Source: Confluentibacter sediminis (GTDB taxonomy: Bacteria > Bacteroidota > Bacteroidia > Flavobacteriales > Flavobacteriaceae). Taken from it: DNA of 64,000 nucleotides. Position 1 is the stretch's first letter. Each line of letters begins with the position of its first letter. Of the stretch, positions 63,993-64,000 are shown piece after piece. The stretch covers positions 345,717-409,716 of the forward strand of contig NZ_QKPO01000001.1 of the NCBI RefSeq assembly GCF_003258355.1. The letters are read 5' to 3'. The notes beneath the pieces are model-generated. The model was not told where the DNA came from. It saw nothing but the letters and a program-made list of their open reading frames with translations, and did not search any database. The translations under genes and the position numbers were made by a program.

Positions 63993-64000
63993 ATGACAGA
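63993..64000 (+). CDS. Possible start of the cassette J gene (cut by window end)
   Basis: An ATG at 63993 follows the GTT start of a new cassette by 31 bases, the same distance as in other cassettes. Only two codons are visible, so nothing can be said about the product. Confidence 0.3.

Larger units (their letters stand above)
55935..64000 (+). mobile_element. Integron-like cassette cluster 2 (at least seven cassettes, no integrase)
   Basis: All genes point the same way. Cassettes are 56059-57487, 57734-~58210, 58544-59686, 59926-60920, 61037-62826, 63055-63725 and 63962 onwards. Each begins with GTT and ends with AAC (the second has lost its AAC). Within a cassette the first bases are the inverse of the last: GTGTTAGCTGT (58542) and ACAGCTAACAC (59678), 11/11; TGTTGTAAAC (59925) and GTTTACAACA (60912), 10/10; GTTGTGCGT (61037) and ACGCACAAC (62818), 9/9; GTTGGCAAC (63055) and GTTGCACAAC (63716), one indel. 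Different cassettes do not share these bases. Two junction families (A and B) alternate, as expected after recombination of independently acquired cassettes. The junction that precedes the first cassette (55935-56058) is a partial B copy. Confidence 0.7.

Noticed and set aside
55935..64000. Insertion-sequence or group II intron explanation for the repeated junctions
   Set aside because: No transposase or reverse transcriptase is present, and the cassette-specific matching ends do not fit IS inverted repeats, which would be constant.

Overview
The window is AT-rich chromosomal DNA of a Bacteroidota bacterium, most likely a marine member of the Flavobacteriaceae. The evidence is the content (a fused MoaC-MoaB, YtxJ of the bacillithiol system, a DUF2891 lipoprotein, a PabB with the PIKGT motif), the absence of clear Shine-Dalgarno sequences, TAnnTTTG-like -7 boxes and the codon use. 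No rRNA, tRNA, CRISPR array, transposase or integrase was seen.

Layout. 1-5.2 kb: a 5'-truncated ABM-domain membrane protein, a YdeI/DUF1905 pseudogene, a TfoX-N protein, an S1/P1-type nuclease, a DEAD-box helicase and an ApeA-like HEPN protein. 5.2-9.4 kb: an aldose-epimerase-like protein, two palindromic repeat families, a GC-richer DUF6266-like gene, a 96-bp palindrome/11-bp-iteron element, and a three-gene cassette cluster. 9.5-15.7 kb: housekeeping genes (pabB, tilS, ade, a YheT-like hydrolase). 15.7-32.6 kb: a molybdenum locus. On the plus strand are two tandem two-subunit Mo hydroxylases, XdhC, a MocA-like protein and an FdhF/YdeP-like oxidoreductase. On the minus strand is a cofactor-synthesis operon, moeA, modE-like, tauE/safE-like, mobA, moaD, moeB-rhodanese, moaE, moaCB, moaA, carrying two inserted four-helix-bundle genes, one internally deleted. 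32.7-34.8 kb: two decayed genes. 35-53.4 kb: comM-like ATPase, S41 and M16 peptidases, an Nramp-like transporter with pxpABC (5-oxoproline use), deoC, mqo, clpB, YtxJ and a gamma-glutamylcyclotransferase-like protein.

53.4-64 kb is the most unusual part. A 148/149-bp palindromic repeat is amplified nine times in tandem. It is followed by a paralogue of the DUF6266-like gene, the same 96-bp element (88/96 identical), and a long run of one- or two-gene cassettes, all on the plus strand, separated by imperfectly palindromic junctions of about 130-340 bp.

The main discovery candidate is that the cassettes in both clusters obey the integron rule. The first bases of each cassette (GTT...) are the reverse complement of that same cassette's own last bases (...AAC), while the sequence differs from cassette to cassette. 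Examples are GTTGTAAAAC/GTTTTACAAC, GTGTTAGCTGT/ACAGCTAACAC, GTTGTAAAC/GTTTACAAC and GTTGTGCGT/ACGCACAAC. This is what excision and insertion as single-strand-folded circles through attC sites would leave. No integrase is present, so these are CALIN-like clusters (attC sites without an integrase) or a different cassette system. Both clusters begin next to a divergent DUF6266-like gene and its conserved upstream element, a layout resembling intI-attI-cassettes. The cargo looks defensive: a DUF262 + HEPN pair, a PD-(D/E)XK-like protein, a possible second HEPN pair and membrane proteins.
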